Positions 42,944 to 51,684 of a stretch of DNA of 64,000 nucleotides are shown one piece after another. The stretch comes from an uncultured Veillonellaceae bacterium. GTDB lineage: Bacteria; Bacillota; Negativicutes; Selenomonadales; Selenomonadaceae. Positions within the stretch are counted from its first letter, which is position 1, and the number at the start of each line of letters is the position of its first letter. Location of the stretch: assembly GCA_900314825.1 (NCBI GenBank), contig OMWS01000005.1, positions 36,633-100,632 on the forward strand, written 5' to 3'. A program made the translations under genes and the position numbers. The notes under the pieces were generated by a model. It saw only the letters and a program-made list of their open reading frames with translations, did not search any database and had not been told where the DNA came from.

Positions 42944-44924
42944 CTTGATCAAACTCCTTGATATATGTCTTTGCTTCTTCGATGGCGTCAGCGAGCACCG
43001 CGTCGACGGTCGACCCTTTCACCTGGGCGCCCGCGACATTCTGGTGGCCGCCGCCGCCGAATGCTTCCATGATGACCTGGACGTTCATCTCGCCTGTCGA
43101 GCGCGCCGAGATGCCGACGGTGTCTTCCGTCAGCGCGAAGACGACGATGCTCATGTTCACATTTTCGATGCGCAGGAGCGAGTCCGCCGTCTGTGCCGCG
43201 ATGACCTGGATGTTCGGGATGTTCTCAGGGATGGACGTGACGATGAGGCCGCCCGCGAAAAACTGGGCGCGCGCCTCGGCACGTGCGAGCGCGACCGTCG
43301 TGTCGTAGTCCGAGCGGAAAAGATGGCGCACGACGACGGGATCGGCGCCTGAGCGACGGAGATATGCCGCCGCATCGAAGGTACGCACGCCCGTCTGCAC
43401 GGCGAAGTTCTTCGTGTCGACGACGATGCCGGAATAAAGGGCCGTCGCCGCGAGACGCGACACGCGCATGTCGTCGCTGAAGTACATGAGGAGCTCCGTC
43501 ACGAGCTCGCTCGTCGAGCTCGAGGCCGGCTCGATGTAGACGAGCAGCGGATTCTTGATGAACGACTCGCTCCTCCGGTGATGGTCAATGACGACGATGC
43601 GCCCGACACGCTCGAGGAGTGACGGATCGGCGACGAGATGCGGGATGTGCGTATCGACGACGAAAAGCACAGGCGACAGCGCGTCGAGCGTCGTGAGGTC
43701 GTCTGCATGCACGAGCAGGTCCTGGTAGTCCTCCTTCGTGCGCAGGTACTCTTTGATTTTCGCGATGCCCTCGTTCATGTCCGAGAGAATGATGTGCGTC
43801 GGCTTCTCGAGCGCCCTTGCCATCTCGGCGATGCCGACGGCCGCGCCGAAGCTGTCATAGTCCTCATTGTGATGACCCATGATGTAGACGGCGTCCGCGG
43901 ACTCCATGATTTCCTCGATGGCGTGCGCAACGACGCGCGCCTTGACGCGCGTGTGCTTCTCGACGGCTTTCGCCTTGCCGCCGAAGAACTGCGTCTTGCC
44001 GCTCATCCAGACGGCGACCTGGTCGCCGCCGCGGCCGAGCGCGAGGTCGAGGCCGGCCTGCGCCTGCCGCCCGAGCTCCGCGAGCGTCTGATCCTCGGCG
44101 ACAGCCACGCCCATGGAGAGGGTGACGGGCAGGCGGTTCGTGCTCTGGATCTGGCGAACCTTGTCGAGCACGTCAAATTTTTCCGTCATGGCGCGGTCGA
44201 GGTCTTTGCGGTCGAGCACGGCGACGTAGAGGTCTTCCGAGACGCGCTTGAGAAAGCCGCCGAGGTTCTTGAGCCAGCTGGCAAGCGCCTGGTTCACTGC
44301 CAAGAGGAGCCCTGCCCGCTCGGCCTCCGTCTGGCCCTGCATGACCTCGTCATAGTTGTCGATCTGGATGTAGCAGAGCACCGTGCGGCTCGCATTGTAC
44401 TCGCTTCGGAGCTGCTCGACGTGCGAGACGTCCTCGACGAAGAGCACCATGTACTCCGGCTGGTGCACGGCGAATTTCACGGGGCGGTATTTCACCTGGA
44501 AATAATGGTCCTCGTGCGCGAAAACGTACTCGCCCTCCGTGCCCCAGACAGGCTCGAGGATCACGTTCGGCCAGTCGTCCTTGATGTCCGCGCCATGCTC
44601 GGGCGCGTGCCCGAGGAACGATTCGGCCTGCTGGCTCGCCCACTGGATGCGCCCTTCCGTATCGACGACGAAAATCGCCTGCGGCAGGCGCTCCATGGCG
44701 TAGTTCATGAGCTCGTTGACATTCGCGATGACGCTCTTCGTGTAGCGCTCGAAGCGCACGGAGCGGTCGCGGCAGCGCTCGCGCGCGAACGCCGCGAGGC
44801 AGATCCAGACGACGAACGACGTCATCGCGAGGAACGGATTGTAATACCACAGCACGGCGATCAAGAGCAGCATCACGAAGAGCTGCAGCGTCAGATCGAT
44901 CCATGCCGATAGATTGCGCGGCAT
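42903..44924 (-). CDS. gdpP: Cyclic-di-AMP phosphodiesterase GdpP
   Basis: 673 residues from the ATG at 44924 (GGGAGGTG upstream). Two membrane helices at about 5-45, then a PAS domain (FVVDTEGRIQWASQQAE), a degenerate GGDEF domain near 150-300, then a DHH/DHHA1 phosphoesterase. Metal-binding motifs are GHHNEDYDS, a DTH segment, and IDHHRRS; GGGGHQNVAGAQ is the DHHA1 motif. It hydrolyses the second messenger c-di-AMP at the membrane. Position between yybS and rplI matches other Firmicutes. Confidence 0.95.
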   Translation of the reverse strand: MPRNLSAWIDLTLQLFVMLLLIAVLWYYNPFLAMTSFVVWICLAAFARERCRDRSVRFERYTKSVIANVNELMNYAMERLPQAIFVVDTEGRIQWASQQAESFLGHAPEHGADIKDDWPNVILEPVWGTEGEYVFAHEDHYFQVKYRPVKFAVHQPEYMVLFVEDVSHVEQLRSEYNASRTVLCYIQIDNYDEVMQGQTEAERAGLLLAVNQALASWLKNLGGFLKRVSEDLYVAVLDRKDLDRAMTEKFDVLDKVRQIQSTNRLPVTLSMGVAVAEDQTLAELGRQAQAGLDLALGRGGDQVAVWMSGKTQFFGGKAKAVEKHTRVKARVVAHAIEEIMESADAVYIMGHHNEDYDSFGAAVGIAEMARALEKPTHIILSDMNEGIAKIKEYLRTKEDYQDLLVHADDLTTLDALSPVLFVVDTHIPHLVADPSLLERVGRIVVIDHHRRSESFIKNPLLVYIEPASSSTSELVTELLMYFSDDMRVSRLAATALYSGIVVDTKNFAVQTGVRTFDAAAYLRRSGADPVVVRHLFRSDYDTTVALARAEARAQFFAGGLIVTSIPENIPNIQVIAAQTADSLLRIENVNMSIVVFALTEDTVGISARSTGEMNVQVIMEAFGGGGHQNVAGAQVKGSTVDAVLADAIEEAKTYIKEFDQDESDSAAGHQKTR

Positions 44925-44928
44925 CGTG

Positions 44929-45894
44929 TCACCTCCCGGAGCTCTTGGCGAAGCGCCGACGGTAATCGACATAGATGTCGACGAGTCCCGCGAACGCCAC
45001 GACCTGGAGCAAAAGGCCGTTCAGGCAGACGAAAATGTAGATGAACGTGCGGAGGAACGTCCGCACATTGTAACTCTTTAGGAGGACGTGCAAGAGCGCG
45101 AGGCCCTGCACGAGGCCAGCCATCATCGCGATCATGTTCGCATTGAGCCCCGCCTGCTGCAGGATCGGGATCTCATGGCTCGCGCCCCAGTACATCGCAA
45201 GGAGCGAAAGCACGAAGAGATAAAGGAACGCACGCGGCATGCGCCACTCGGAAAACGGCGGCAGTGCCTGCGGCATCGCATGGCCGAGGCGCTTCAGCAC
45301 GCGCGAGCCGAGGAAATACAGCACGAACGTGTCAAAGAGCCCCATGATGAGCACGATGAGCGGTGCGAGCTGCGCGACCATCGCAATGGCTCCGTCGATC
45401 TGCTGTTGCGACTGCGCAAGCTCCTGCGCGTCGACGCCCATGGCCGTGTACATCTCCGAGGTCGCGTCGAACGCCTCTTTCATGCCGTCGATCTGCGCCT
45501 GCCACGGGTCGATGCCCATGAGGAAAAAAATCAACGCAAAGCCGAGGAGCTTGCCGCCGATCGAGGCCGCAAGCCCGGAGAAAAACGTCCGCGTGCCGGA
45601 ATATTCCTTGCGGATCGCCCAGCCGAGCACGACGCCCGTCGGCGCAAACGCGAGGAAGAGACGAAACGCGAGCGGCGGACCGGCAAAGAGCGACAGCACC
45701 GCCATCGCCGCGACCGCGGCCGCAAGGCCATATTTCAGTCCATGGCGCACCGTCAAAATGAGCAGCGGCAGCGCCCAGACCATGACGGCGACAACGCCGA
45801 TGATCGGCAGATACACCGCCATGAGCCCCAAGACAACAGAAAGAGCGGCGAGAATGCCGCTTTCCGTGAGAGGGGTCAGCCGATTGGAAGTCAT
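44929..45894 (-). CDS. YybS-like DUF2232 membrane protein
   Basis: 321 residues from the ATG at 45894, with AAAGGA eight bases upstream; an in-frame ATG three codons earlier overlaps the ribosome site. About eight hydrophobic helices, with TPLTESGILAALSVVLGLMAVYLP at the N-terminus in the DUF2232 style. It ends four bases before gdpP starts. The conserved neighbourhood (yybS-gdpP-rplI) suggests a tie to c-di-AMP or envelope homeostasis; molecular role unknown. A distant similarity of such proteins to ECF-type S components has been noted in general, but not tested here. Confidence 0.85.
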   Translation of the reverse strand: MTSNRLTPLTESGILAALSVVLGLMAVYLPIIGVVAVMVWALPLLILTVRHGLKYGLAAAVAAMAVLSLFAGPPLAFRLFLAFAPTGVVLGWAIRKEYSGTRTFFSGLAASIGGKLLGFALIFFLMGIDPWQAQIDGMKEAFDATSEMYTAMGVDAQELAQSQQQIDGAIAMVAQLAPLIVLIMGLFDTFVLYFLGSRVLKRLGHAMPQALPPFSEWRMPRAFLYLFVLSLLAMYWGASHEIPILQQAGLNANMIAMMAGLVQGLALLHVLLKSYNVRTFLRTFIYIFVCLNGLLLQVVAFAGLVDIYVDYRRRFAKSSGR

Positions 45895-46025
45895 GAATTT
45901 CATCCTTTCGAAGATATCCGTTTGTGCTTTTGCTTTGCATAAGCGACCGCTAAGCGTCTGCTTAGCACCTACGGATATCTTAGCCATTTGCCGTCAGGCA
46001 AATAGCGTCCATAGCATCACGCCTA
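45895..46025 (-). promoter_or_regulatory. Leader of the yybS-gdpP-rplI operon with two small hairpins
   Basis: The leader between the predicted start site and the yybS ATG carries ATTTGCCTGACGGCAAAT and GCTAAGCAGACGCTTAGC hairpins; the second is the AAGCAGAC module found inside the interspersed repeats. A related ATTTGCC hairpin occurs at about 22868. Confidence 0.45.
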
Positions 46026-46054
46026 TTATATCAGATTTTGCTTTTAATGGGAAA
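46026..46054 (-). promoter_or_regulatory. Possible promoter of the yybS-gdpP-rplI operon
   Basis: A perfect TATAAT (46026-46031, minus strand) with TTCCCA 17 bases upstream, a weak -35. It overlaps the last codons of the Fic gene. Confidence 0.5.
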
Positions 46055-46856
46055 TCGATTGCTCATACTCCGCGATATATTTCCGATACAAGTCCATCAT
46101 TTCGCGTCCCATGAAATCCAGGAACGGCTTGCTGTCGCCGCGATCTTCCGCTGCTTCGAGCGCCGCGATGTAACGTTCCTTGTGCTCGCGGTGGACGATG
46201 GCGGGCAGCAGGCCGTTTTCTTTTTGGATGGCATTCATGAGCAGCCGGCTCACGCGGCCATTGCCGTCCGCCCAAGGATGAATCTGCACGAGGCGGTAAT
46301 GCGCTTCAAACGTCACTTCGTATTGCGATGCCGCATCGAGCGCACGCATGCCTTGGCGTTTCTCGCCCAGCCACACGCAAAATGCTTCGAGCTCGGCCGG
46401 CACTTTTTGCCACGCGAGATACGATTTTCCCCCGCGTCCGGCGCTCACATTGACGAGGCGCAAGTCACCCGCCGAAGAATCAAACGTCCCGAGGACCGTG
46501 TGATATTCACTGCCCGTGTTCTTCAAGACCGCTGCTGAAAGCGCCTGCAGCTCACGCACGCCAATGGCTTTTCCGCCATCCATCATCCGAGCCGCAAGCT
46601 CGTAAGCTTTCTTGAGGTCGAGATTCATCAGCTGCTCCGTCAGATTCCGTCCCGCAGGCACGATGCCGTCCTCAAACATCAAAGCATTCTCCCGCTCCGT
46701 CACCGTCGATCCCTCGATCGCCGTCGAGTGCGTGACCATGGCGTAAAGGTAAAACTTGTCGAAATCGATCTGCTCGTCGATGTGAAGCTCACGGAAACGG
46801 GCAGCCAGCAAATTCAATGCCTGTCGAATGTCCTCGCTCATCTTGCATTCCATCAT
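46044..46856 (-). CDS. Fic-domain AMP-transferase-like protein
   Basis: 270 residues. The catalytic loop is IHPWADGNGRVSRLLMN, a good match to HPFxxGNGR with tryptophan for phenylalanine. An N-terminal inhibitory motif is present near residue 43-48 (STAIEG, fitting S/TxxxEG), which marks a class II, self-inhibited Fic enzyme. Such proteins attach AMP or another nucleotide to target proteins. No antitoxin or toxin partner gene is adjacent. The ATG has AGGAG six bases upstream; a second ATG follows immediately. Confidence 0.92.
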   Translation of the reverse strand: MMECKMSEDIRQALNLLAARFRELHIDEQIDFDKFYLYAMVTHSTAIEGSTVTERENALMFEDGIVPAGRNLTEQLMNLDLKKAYELAARMMDGGKAIGVRELQALSAAVLKNTGSEYHTVLGTFDSSAGDLRLVNVSAGRGGKSYLAWQKVPAELEAFCVWLGEKRQGMRALDAASQYEVTFEAHYRLVQIHPWADGNGRVSRLLMNAIQKENGLLPAIVHREHKERYIAALEAAEDRGDSKPFLDFMGREMMDLYRKYIAEYEQSISH

Positions 46857-46910
46857 GCCACGCTCCTTCCATCCATTTCCCTTTTAGCATACCTGCAAAA
46901 AGGACAAAGG

Positions 46911-46933
46911 AAAAGAGCATCTTGCCGATGCTC
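46911..46933 (-). terminator. Terminator after the deaminase gene
   Basis: Stem GAGCATC/GATGCTC (46915-46921 with 46927-46933) with a 5-base loop and TTTT in the minus direction, eleven bases past the deaminase stop. Confidence 0.75.
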
Positions 46934-46943
46934 AAAAATTTTT

Positions 46944-47405
46944 TCAATCATGGATTTCATCCGGCCGGCATGTGACGACGCTGCCGTCCGTCTCGTAGTA
47001 GACGACCTGAGCGAGCTTCGCGTTGCGGAGCATCCTGCGGCAGAGCAGACACGGCTTGCCGCTCGCCAGACTTCCGTCAGCATTCACGCCGACGATGTAG
47101 ATCGTCGCGCCATCCATGGCGGCAGGGTCGGCGTTGATGATGGCGTTCTGCTCGGCGTGGACGGCGACGCAAAGTTCGTAGTTCTTGCCTTTCGGCACGT
47201 GCAGGCGCTCGCGCTCGCAGAGACCGGTGTCGATGCAGTTCGCCTCGCCTCTAGGCGCGCCGTTGTAGCCCGTGCTGATGATGATGTGGTCTTTGACGAT
47301 GATCGCGCCATAGCGGCGGCGGAGGCACGTGGCCCGGCGGCCGACGGCACGCGCGATGTCCAGGAAATACGTCGTCCAGTCGGGACGCTGCTGCTTTTCT
47401 CTCAT
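46944..47405 (-). CDS. Deoxycytidylate (dCMP) deaminase, ComEB-like
   Basis: 153 residues. The zinc-dependent deaminase motifs are VHAEQNAI (catalytic H and E) near 83-90 and KPCLLCRRML near 117-126. TGYNGAPRGEANC is the N-terminal signature of dCMP deaminases. It converts dCMP to dUMP for dTMP synthesis. Length matches bacterial ComEB/dCMP deaminases. The gene is monocistronic in appearance, with a repeat on the upstream side and a terminator downstream. Confidence 0.93.
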   Translation of the reverse strand: MREKQQRPDWTTYFLDIARAVGRRATCLRRRYGAIIVKDHIIISTGYNGAPRGEANCIDTGLCERERLHVPKGKNYELCVAVHAEQNAIINADPAAMDGATIYIVGVNADGSLASGKPCLLCRRMLRNAKLAQVVYYETDGSVVTCRPDEIHD

Positions 47406-47462
47406 GATAAACCCTCCATATATCGTATTCTGAAGATATATGCTGACCGCTTTTCAAACTAC

Positions 47463-47667
47463 GCCTCCCCCTCTGGGGGAGGTGGCCCCGAAGGGGTCGG
47501 AGAGGGTAACGACGTAACTATTTTCGTATTCCTTTCGAAAGGGATACAGAACGTGTCCATACGCTACCCTCCGCCGCAAGCGGCATAAGCGACCTCTAGG
47601 CGCTAAAGCGCCAAGAGTCTGCTTATCCGCCTCGCATCCGCTCGGCACCTCCCCCAAAGGGGGAGGC
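47463..47667. repeat. Interspersed hairpin-ended repeat, copy 6
   Basis: 205 bp, left end GCCTCCCCCTCTGGGGGAGG, right end CCTCCCCCAAAGGGGGAGGC. It contains GGCCCCGAAGGGGTC and GGCGCTAAAGCGCC with flanking GGTCGCTTA/AAGCAGAC-like arms. It occupies nearly all of the 285-base gap upstream of the deaminase gene. Confidence 0.85.
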
Positions 47668-47690
47668 TTTGATGCCGCCATTCTCTCAAT

Positions 47691-48140
47691 TTAGTGCCAT
47701 TGTTCCAAATACCTTGTCGCGAGAATCACGGCGACGAAGTCGTCGACGGGCACGGGCGGGACTTGCATCGTTGTTGGAAGGAGACGCCGGAATCCCGTCG
47801 GCGGGTGGGCTTTCCAGTATTCCTTCTTTGCCTGCTCCGTCGTGCGATACTCGTCAACGACTTCGATGGAGAGCGCGGGCAAGGCGCGCTTCAGACGTTC
47901 GTACGCTTCCTTGCTCGTCGTGCCGTTGCCTTCGATCAACTTGCATGGAGAAAAAGCCGCCACGGCTGCGGCGGCTTCTTGCTCCAGATGTTTTGTCTCG
48001 ATGACCTTTTGCATGAGGACACGGATCTGCCCGTCCTCTGTTTTTTCGAGCGCGGCGAAGCCGCATTTGTCGCGGCCGGGATCGAGGCCGAGGACGACGA
48101 GGCGCCCTGCTTCTTCTCTGCCCGCTTCCATATTTTTCAC
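47691..48140 (-). CDS. RuvX/YqgF-like RNase H-fold protein
   Basis: 149 residues, start GTG at 48140 overlapping the upstream TGA (GTGA); an ATG three codons on is possible. LGLDPGRDKCGFA near 17-29 gives the first catalytic aspartate, VVDEYRTTEQAKKEYW near 98-113 is the YqgF-like glutamate/threonine segment, and PVDDFVAVILATRYLE near the end carries the final aspartate. It resembles the pre-16S rRNA-processing/Holliday-junction resolvase family but is not the canonical copy with certainty. It shares an operon with the DUF3084 gene. Confidence 0.8.
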   Translation of the reverse strand: MKNMEAGREEAGRLVVLGLDPGRDKCGFAALEKTEDGQIRVLMQKVIETKHLEQEAAAAVAAFSPCKLIEGNGTTSKEAYERLKRALPALSIEVVDEYRTTEQAKKEYWKAHPPTGFRRLLPTTMQVPPVPVDDFVAVILATRYLEQWH

Positions 48141-49411
48141 GGCTGCACCCCCGCGTTCTCTTCGTCGATGCGTTCGACTTTGACATCGAGGCGCAGAGGG
48201 CCGAGGGCGTTCGTCGCTTCCCTTGCGTACGCCGAGAGGACGACACCGTCGTGATACGGCTGGATGCGGCTCACGACATCGTAGAACTGCGCGGCTTCGA
48301 TGACGCCGACGGTGCCGCGGATTGGATCGGGGAGGATACCGCGCGCCTGCGCTGTCTGGTTCACGCCGGTGAGGAAATCCATGAGCGCTTCCTCGGCCAC
48401 GCCTTTCTGGCTGCCGTCGATGCGGTACGAGCGCGCGAGGATGAATTCGTGCGGCTGGAAGATGATGCTGTTCTTGTAGAGTTCGAGCGAACCGCGGATC
48501 TCTTCGCCGCGAATCTGGTTGCCGGATGCGACGACGCGCACGACCATGTCCTGCGGACTCTTCGCGATCGTCTGGACGGCGGACTCGAACTCCGGCCGGT
48601 AGATCCAGATGTCCTGATCTGTCTTGTTCTCGCCGACGCGCACAGAGACGTTGCGGCTCGCGACCTGCGCGAGCGTCGTGAGGTCGGCGCGGACGGCCTC
48701 TTCGTCACGGTTGCCGCGGATGACGCCGCTCGCGATGACTTCGCCGGCACGGTAGACGATGTCGCCTTCGCGAATCGTGATGAGGCCGTTCGCGAGCGCC
48801 TCTGTCTGCTTTTCGAGCAGCTTCTTCTCGTCGCCGAGCTTGACGTTCGTCTGCGTGAGCGCGTCGTTCTCGCCCTGGAGTGCTTCGTTCTGCCCCGCGA
48901 GCGTCTCATTGAGGCCAAGCAGATTGTCGTTCTGCGCGGCGAGCTCGTCATTCTTTGAGAGGAGCGCGGCCTTCGCTTCTTCAAGCAGGCGGTTGCCTTC
49001 GAGCAGGCGCTGCTGCTCCTTCTCGAGGGCCGCTTGCTGGCCTTGAAGCTTCTCGACCTCGTCCTGCGAGGCAGCGAGTGCCTGGTCGGCTTCGTCTTTC
49101 TGCTGCTGCGCGCTCGCGAGATCGGCTTGCGCGAGGTTCAGGCTCGCTTTCGTCTCCATCATCGTACGGTTCAGCTTTTCCATGCCGAAGAGCGCCGTGC
49201 GCACGTCTTTCGAGACGGCGGTCATGACGCCGAGCGTCGTCGTCGTGATGAGGATGCCCGTGACGATCGTGACGATGATCGACGTATGGCGCGGACGCAA
49301 GCCAAAGAGCGACAAGCGCTTCTTGCCGACCTTCGAGCCGAGGCGGTCGCCGATGAACGCGATGGCTCCGCCGGTGATGATGAGGACGAGAATGAGCAGG
49401 ACGCCGTACAT
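48137..49411 (-). CDS. DUF3084 membrane-anchored coiled-coil protein
   Basis: 424 residues. Two membrane helices lie at about 2-22 and 42-62, around SKVGKKRLSLFGLRPRHTS, a conserved DUF3084 segment. A long coiled coil spans about 75-215 (repeated LxxQNxxL patterns), followed by a globular C-terminal domain of about 200 residues with FQPHEFILARSYRIDG. Function is unknown; the family is found in cyanobacteria and Negativicutes. It lies downstream of the lpt genes, and envelope organisation is a possible role. Confidence 0.87.
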   Translation of the reverse strand: MYGVLLILVLIITGGAIAFIGDRLGSKVGKKRLSLFGLRPRHTSIIVTIVTGILITTTTLGVMTAVSKDVRTALFGMEKLNRTMMETKASLNLAQADLASAQQQKDEADQALAASQDEVEKLQGQQAALEKEQQRLLEGNRLLEEAKAALLSKNDELAAQNDNLLGLNETLAGQNEALQGENDALTQTNVKLGDEKKLLEKQTEALANGLITIREGDIVYRAGEVIASGVIRGNRDEEAVRADLTTLAQVASRNVSVRVGENKTDQDIWIYRPEFESAVQTIAKSPQDMVVRVVASGNQIRGEEIRGSLELYKNSIIFQPHEFILARSYRIDGSQKGVAEEALMDFLTGVNQTAQARGILPDPIRGTVGVIEAAQFYDVVSRIQPYHDGVVLSAYAREATNALGPLRLDVKVERIDEENAGVQP

Positions 49412-49483
49412 AGGCTGACCTCCTTTAGAAAGTAACTTTATAGAAATCTGTTACGAATGATTGCTGAACGTAACGCCTACAGC

Positions 49484-49736
49484 AGCCTCTCCCTCTGGGA
49501 AAAGCAGACTCTTAGCGCTTTAGCGCTTAGAGGTCGCTTTATCCTTTAGGTAGAGGGGGACCGCGTCAGCGGTGGAGCGGGTACTAGGGTGCGATAGCCG
49601 AACAAATAAATCGTATCAGCATAGCAGTACGTTGTCAGAAGCCGTACTGCTATGTTACGACTAGGGTATTTGTTACGAATCGCACCCTTGTACCCTTTCC
49701 ACCGCTTCGTGGTCCCCCTTCCCCGGAGGGGAAGGC
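49484..49736. repeat. Interspersed hairpin-ended repeat, copy 7
   Basis: 253 bp, ends GCCTCTCCCTCTGGGAAAAGC and CCTTCCCCGGAGGGGAAGGC. The interior has GCGCTTTAGCGC and the ATAGCAGTACG hairpin. It fills the gap between lptF and the DUF3084 gene. Confidence 0.85.
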
Positions 49737-49750
49737 TGCTTTTGTACGAA

Positions 49751-50845
49751 TTATCTCGACGCTTTTCTTACGAGATACAGCCCCGCGATGAGGCCGACGA
49801 TATTTGGGATCCAGACGGCGAGGGCTGGGGCGAGGGCGCCGCTGCGGCCGAGGGCGTTCGCCATCGTCATGAGTGCGTAATAGATGAAGATGATGATGAT
49901 GCTCATCGCAAAGCCCGCCGACGAGCTGTTGCGCGTCGGCTGCAGGCCGAGCGGCACGCCGACGAGCGCGAAGACGAGGCTCGCGAGCGGCACGGTGATG
50001 CGCTGGTAAAGCTCGGTCTCGAGCTTGTTCGTGTTGACGTACTGCGTCTTCATGATCTCGATCTGCGCCTTGAGCTCTTTCATCGTGAGCTCTTCGGGGT
50101 CTTTCTGCTCGCGCACGATCTGCTTCGGGCTCGCGTTGATCGGGAGCACCTGCGTGTCAAAGCGCATGGAGTGCTCGCTTTCGCCCTCGTTGATCTCGTA
50201 GAGCATACCGTTGTGCATCGTCCATTGCTTGTCGCCGTACTCGGCATAGTCCGCGTTTTCGACGTGCTTGACCTTGCCGTCGTCGCCAAATTCCTGGAGC
50301 GTCAGACCCTGCAGCGTCTCGCTGTCCGCGTCATAGCGGCGCGCGTAGAGGAGGCGCTGGATCTTGCCGTCCTGGATGTCCTTCAAGATGACATGGTCTT
50401 GCGACTCGAGGCCGTTGCGCCCCTGGATTTCGTAAAACACGACGTTGCGGTACGCCGTATTTGACCACGGCACGATGTACTCGTTGAACCAGATCGCGCC
50501 GAGGCTGACGAAGAAGCCGAGGATGATGGCCGGCGTGGCGATGCGGAAAAAGCCGATGCCGCACGATTTCATGGCCGTGATCTCCGACGAGCTCGAGAGC
50601 CGGCCGAACGTCAGAAGCGACGCGAGGAGCATCGACATCGGGAACGTCCACATGACGACGCCCGGCAGGCTGTAGACGAAGACTTTCACGACGGACGTGA
50701 TCGAGGCGCCGTAGTCCGTGATGTACTTCGCGATGCGGAACAGCGTGCCGGAGCCAATGAAGACGGTCGAGAACGCGCAGATGCTGAAGAGGAACGTCAA
50801 GACGACCTCTCGGAAAATGTATTTGTCGAGGATCCTGATATGCAT
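49751..50845 (-). CDS. LPS transport permease, LptF/LptG family
   Basis: 364 residues, YjgP/YjgQ family. The N-terminal DKYIFREVVLTFLFS is typical, with six membrane helices, three on each side of a periplasmic beta-jellyroll at about 125-275. SSEITAMKSCGIGFFRI near 85-101 is the cytoplasmic coupling helix contacting LptB. It should form, with LptB, the inner-membrane engine extracting lipopolysaccharide. Only one such permease is encoded here. It may act as a homodimer or pair with a second protein elsewhere. GGAG precedes the ATG. Confidence 0.92.
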   Translation of the reverse strand: MHIRILDKYIFREVVLTFLFSICAFSTVFIGSGTLFRIAKYITDYGASITSVVKVFVYSLPGVVMWTFPMSMLLASLLTFGRLSSSSEITAMKSCGIGFFRIATPAIILGFFVSLGAIWFNEYIVPWSNTAYRNVVFYEIQGRNGLESQDHVILKDIQDGKIQRLLYARRYDADSETLQGLTLQEFGDDGKVKHVENADYAEYGDKQWTMHNGMLYEINEGESEHSMRFDTQVLPINASPKQIVREQKDPEELTMKELKAQIEIMKTQYVNTNKLETELYQRITVPLASLVFALVGVPLGLQPTRNSSSAGFAMSIIIIFIYYALMTMANALGRSGALAPALAVWIPNIVGLIAGLYLVRKASR

Positions 50846-50922
50846 GGATGATCTCCTATCGGATGGCGGCGGATATCAGCGTTCCTGATAAATGTGGAAC
50901 GATCAACGCTTCAAGCTTGTGG

Positions 50923-51642
50923 TTACAACGTGAAATTGTCGCCGAGGTAGAACTTGCGGGCGACCGGGCTGTTTGCAATCGTCTGGCTGTCACCTTCGAG
51001 CAAGATTTTTCCCTCGCTCAAGATGTAAGCACGGTCGACGATGTGCAGCGTCTCGCGGACGTTGTGGTCTGTGATGAGGATGCCCATGCCGCGTTGGCGC
51101 AAATATTGAATGATTTCCTGGATGTCAGCGACGGCGAGCGGATCGACGCCGGCAAACGGCTCGTCCAAAAGGATGAACTGCGGCTCGAGCGCGAGGCAGC
51201 GCGCGATCTCGACGCGGCGACGTTCGCCGCCCGAGAGCTCCGTGCCCTTGCGTGCTTCGACGTGCTTGATGTGGAACTCGTCGAGGAGCTCCTCGTATTT
51301 GACTTTCTGCTCGGCTTTCGAGAGATTCGTCGTCTCGAGGATGGCCATGATGTTTTCCTTGACGGTCAATTTGCGGAAGATCGAAGCCTCCTGCGTGAGG
51401 TAGCTGATGCCGAGCGCCGCGCGCTTGTGCATGGGGAGCTGTGCGATGTTGACGTCATTGAGGAACACATCACCGGACGTCGGATGCTCAAGGCCGACGA
51501 TCATGTAGAACGTCGTCGTCTTGCCGGCGCCATTCGGCCCCAAAAGGCCGACGATCTCGCCTTTTTCGACGCGCAGCGACACGCGGTTGACGACCGTGCG
51601 CTTTTTGAAGGTCTTCACCAAATTCCTTGCTTCAATGTTCAC
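50923..51642 (-). CDS. lptB: LPS export ATPase LptB
   Basis: 239 residues from a GTG at 51642 with GGAGG eight bases upstream, giving the family-typical (M)[18 protein letters not shown] five codons upstream overlaps the ribosome site and was rejected. Walker [11 protein letters not shown]-loop, signature [15 protein letters not shown], Walker [14 protein letters not shown] and H-loop ITDHN are all present. It powers LPS extraction with the LptF/G permease and is followed by the permease gene after 77 bases. Confidence 0.96.
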   Translation of the reverse strand: MNIEARNLVKTFKKRTVVNRVSLRVEKGEIVGLLGPNGAGKTTTFYMIVGLEHPTSGDVFLNDVNIAQLPMHKRAALGISYLTQEASIFRKLTVKENIMAILETTNLSKAEQKVKYEELLDEFHIKHVEARKGTELSGGERRRVEIARCLALEPQFILLDEPFAGVDPLAVADIQEIIQYLRQRGMGILITDHNVRETLHIVDRAYILSEGKILLEGDSQTIANSPVARKFYLGDNFTL

Positions 51643-51684
51643 CGTTTCTGCCTCCAAAATCCTGCGCGATCGCAGTCTCTTTGA

